Shown one piece after another: positions 6,202-7,110 of a stretch of DNA of 7,110 bases. The stretch lies in the NCBI GenBank assembly GCA_035272265.1, contig DATEQV010000150.1, forward strand, positions 1-7,110, given 5' to 3'. Positions within the stretch are counted from its first letter, which is position 1; each line of letters opens with the position of its first letter. The notes beneath the pieces are model-generated. The model worked only from the letters and a program-made list of their open reading frames with translations, was not told the origin of the DNA and searched no databases. This DNA comes from Acidisphaera sp035272265 (GTDB lineage: Bacteria > Pseudomonadota > Alphaproteobacteria > Acetobacterales > Acetobacteraceae). The position numbers were made by a program, and so were the translations under genes.

Positions 6202-6783
6202 CGGCGAGAGCCACGTCTCCAGCGCGTCGAAGGTGTCGTTGGCGCCGGCGATCATGTCGGGCAGGTGACCGGCTTTCGACGCCGCCTCGATCGCGGCACA
6301 ACAGTCTCGCCACAATGCGGCGTCTGCGGGAGCGCCGCTCAGGAAGCGCCGGGCCGTTGCATCGCCTGTACCGAACAGCGGATCGAGCGCGCGCGCCAGC
6401 GTGCGTCCGCCGATCGTGGAGCCCTCGCGGACATACATGCAGCCGAGCAGCCGTCCCGGCGTGTTCAGCCCAGGCAGGCGGCTGTCCGGCAGGGATGGCG
6501 CGCTCGCGACCTCCGCCGGTGTCAGGTCGAGATCATGCAGATCGAGCCGCAACAGGTGGACGCGGGTGCGCGGCACGATCGTCATCCCGAATGCGTCGTT
6601 CCACGGCAACGCCTCGAGCTTGCGCTCGAGCGGCGCGTGAAACCCGTACAGTCTCACAAGCAGGGCTCGATACTCGTACCGGTCGGTCTGCCCGGCCGCC
6701 AAAGCCGCGAACGCGGGGTGCACGTGCAGCCGTGCATGTGCATCGGCCGTCCTCTCCCGCAGAACGGTTCGAGCCGACGTCAT
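6193..6783 (-). CDS. bphO: Heme oxygenase, BphO type (biliverdin synthesis for the phytochrome)
   Basis: Heme oxygenase opens heme to biliverdin, iron and CO; the biliverdin is the BphP chromophore. From ATG 6783 the product has 196 residues, usual for bacterial heme oxygenases. The N-terminal helix TVLRERTADAHARLH (6-20) carries the likely proximal heme ligand His16, and the distal helix has the hallmark GCMYVREGSTIGGR (114-127), whose glycines let the helix kink over heme. GTG 6822 would add 13 residues; neither start has a strong Shine-Dalgarno, and ATG 6783 is preferred because homologs start just before the His helix. A Cys-Cys pair occurs at 160-161. The gene converges on aerR/ppaA and is transcribed apart from the ppsR-bphP operon. 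An electron donor is not encoded in the window. HmuO-type heme-iron acquisition is an alternative role, but the bphP neighbour favours chromophore supply. Confidence 0.92.
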   Translation of the reverse strand: MTSARTVLRERTADAHARLHVHPAFAALAAGQTDRYEYRALLVRLYGFHAPLERKLEALPWNDAFGMTIVPRTRVHLLRLDLHDLDLTPAEVASAPSLPDSRLPGLNTPGRLLGCMYVREGSTIGGRTLARALDPLFGTGDATARRFLSGAPADAALWRDCCAAIEAASKAGHLPDMIAGANDTFDALETWLSPAA

Positions 6784-6823
6784 CGCTTGGTGATCGGCAT
6801 TCCGGACGCTGTCGTCAAGCACG

Positions 6824-6841
6824 TGTCAGGCTAGCCGGACG
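6824..6841. promoter_or_regulatory. Possible PpsR-like site at the bphO start
   Basis: TGTC-N10-GACG spans these bases, one mismatch from the extended PpsR form TGTC-N10-GACA. It lies 41 bp upstream of the preferred bphO ATG and directly before the alternative GTG. The position suits repression of bphO, which would coordinate chromophore supply with the rest of the module. A single near-match can arise by chance, so this is weak evidence. Confidence 0.25.
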
Positions 6842-7110
6842 CTCCGAACGAAGCAAGAACGCGCACTGGCGCATGACCGGCGTTGCAATTGGCAGGTTGC
6901 CGCCTTGCCTATCCGCTTGTCACATACAACCACTAAATCTGGTGGCCCGGCACGAACAACGAGATACTCCCGGGAGTATTTAGACGGCGCTTACGCTCTA
7001 TTGACCCGTCGCGATACCGCATTATTCGTGGCAATATAACAAAGTAACGTCTGTCGGACAAAAAGGTGCTTTACTTCAAGTGATGGCCGATGCCCGCGCA
7101 CTACATGTTG
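6842..7110. other. Intergenic region upstream of bphO and of a gene beyond the right edge
   Basis: No gene is supported here, and from about 6911 the base composition becomes clearly more AT-rich than in the genes. It holds TTGT-N5-ACAA (6917-6929), a perfect 16-bp palindrome (6964-6979), a weak rightward promoter candidate (TTGACC 7001-7006, 16-bp spacer, TATTCG 7023-7028), TATAAC at 7035-7040, and TGTCGGACA (7052-7060). An ATG at 7083 stays open for nine codons to the edge (MADARALHV) but lacks a well-spaced ribosome-binding site, so it is only a possible start of the next gene. Confidence 0.5.
6964..6979. repeat. Perfect 16-bp palindrome, likely operator
   Basis: ATACTCCCGGGAGTAT is its own reverse complement with no spacer. 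It lies 22 bp upstream of the TTGACC hexamer at 7001 in a non-coding AT-rich stretch, which is a typical place for a dimeric regulator to bind. I do not recognise a known regulator for this sequence; it does not contain the TGT/ACA half-sites of PpsR or an FNR box. The symmetry is seen directly, the function is inferred. Confidence 0.5.

Noticed and set aside
6815..6874. 19-codon minus-strand frame (begins MRQCAFLL) ending over the bphO start
   Set aside because: It could be a leader peptide, but there is no ribosome-binding site, no attenuator structure and no regulatory codon run to support it.
5208..6983. Plus-strand open frame of 591 codons across aerR and bphO
   Set aside because: It runs in another frame through aerR and then antisense through bphO; the translation is Arg/Ala/Ser low-complexity with no domain.
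7083..7110. Start of a further coding region at ATG 7083
   Set aside because: Only nine codons are visible and the nearest AAGG is 16 nt away; too little to call a gene.
1..7110. CRISPR arrays, tRNA or rRNA genes, insertion sequences, riboswitches (including a cobalamin riboswitch before aerR)
   Set aside because: I saw no regularly spaced repeats, tRNA-like folds, transposase frames or B12-box-like element; the spacers before aerR and bphO are too short or lack the conserved sequence.

Overview
The window looks like a light- and oxygen-control locus from a phototrophic (or recently phototrophic) alphaproteobacterium. The DNA is GC-rich with strongly GC-biased third codon positions. It carries a PpsR/CrtJ photosynthesis repressor, a bacteriophytochrome, an AerR/PpaA-type cobalamin-binding antirepressor and a biliverdin-making heme oxygenase. 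The gene order ppsR-bphP recalls the BphP1/PpsR2 pair of Rhodopseudomonas palustris and Bradyrhizobium. No further taxonomic call is safe without a database search, and nothing here looks like a mobile element.

Layout, left to right. Bases 1-773 (minus strand) hold the N-terminal part of an FtsH-type membrane AAA protease; it runs off the left edge and carries a one-base frameshift near position 47. A divergent intergenic region (774-890) contains a perfect FNR/FixK-type box, placed as expected for activation of the rightward gene. That gene (891-1445) encodes a protein of about 184 residues that I do not recognise. Next come ppsR (about 1522-2961) and, 26 bp downstream, bphP (2988-5141), which form a likely operon. 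A 121-bp spacer with PpsR-like half-sites precedes aerR/ppaA (5263-6177). It converges on bphO (6193-6783, minus strand), and the two stop codons sit in the two arms of one shared hairpin. The last ~290 bp are non-coding, with a perfect 16-bp palindrome and a weak rightward promoter that probably serves a gene beyond the right edge.

How the genes probably work together (inference from family knowledge). PpsR represses photosynthesis genes. BphO opens heme to biliverdin, the chromophore that BphP attaches to its N-terminal Cys18. BphP lacks a histidine kinase and most likely acts by binding PpsR directly under red/far-red light. AerR would offer a second, cobalamin-dependent way to relieve PpsR. 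The reading frame of this PpsR has no cysteine in its folded domains, including the HTH position where CrtJ/PpsR normally carry a redox-active cysteine. The locus therefore looks like a repressor that has lost its built-in thiol switch and depends on two protein antirepressors. That is the most interesting hypothesis in the window.
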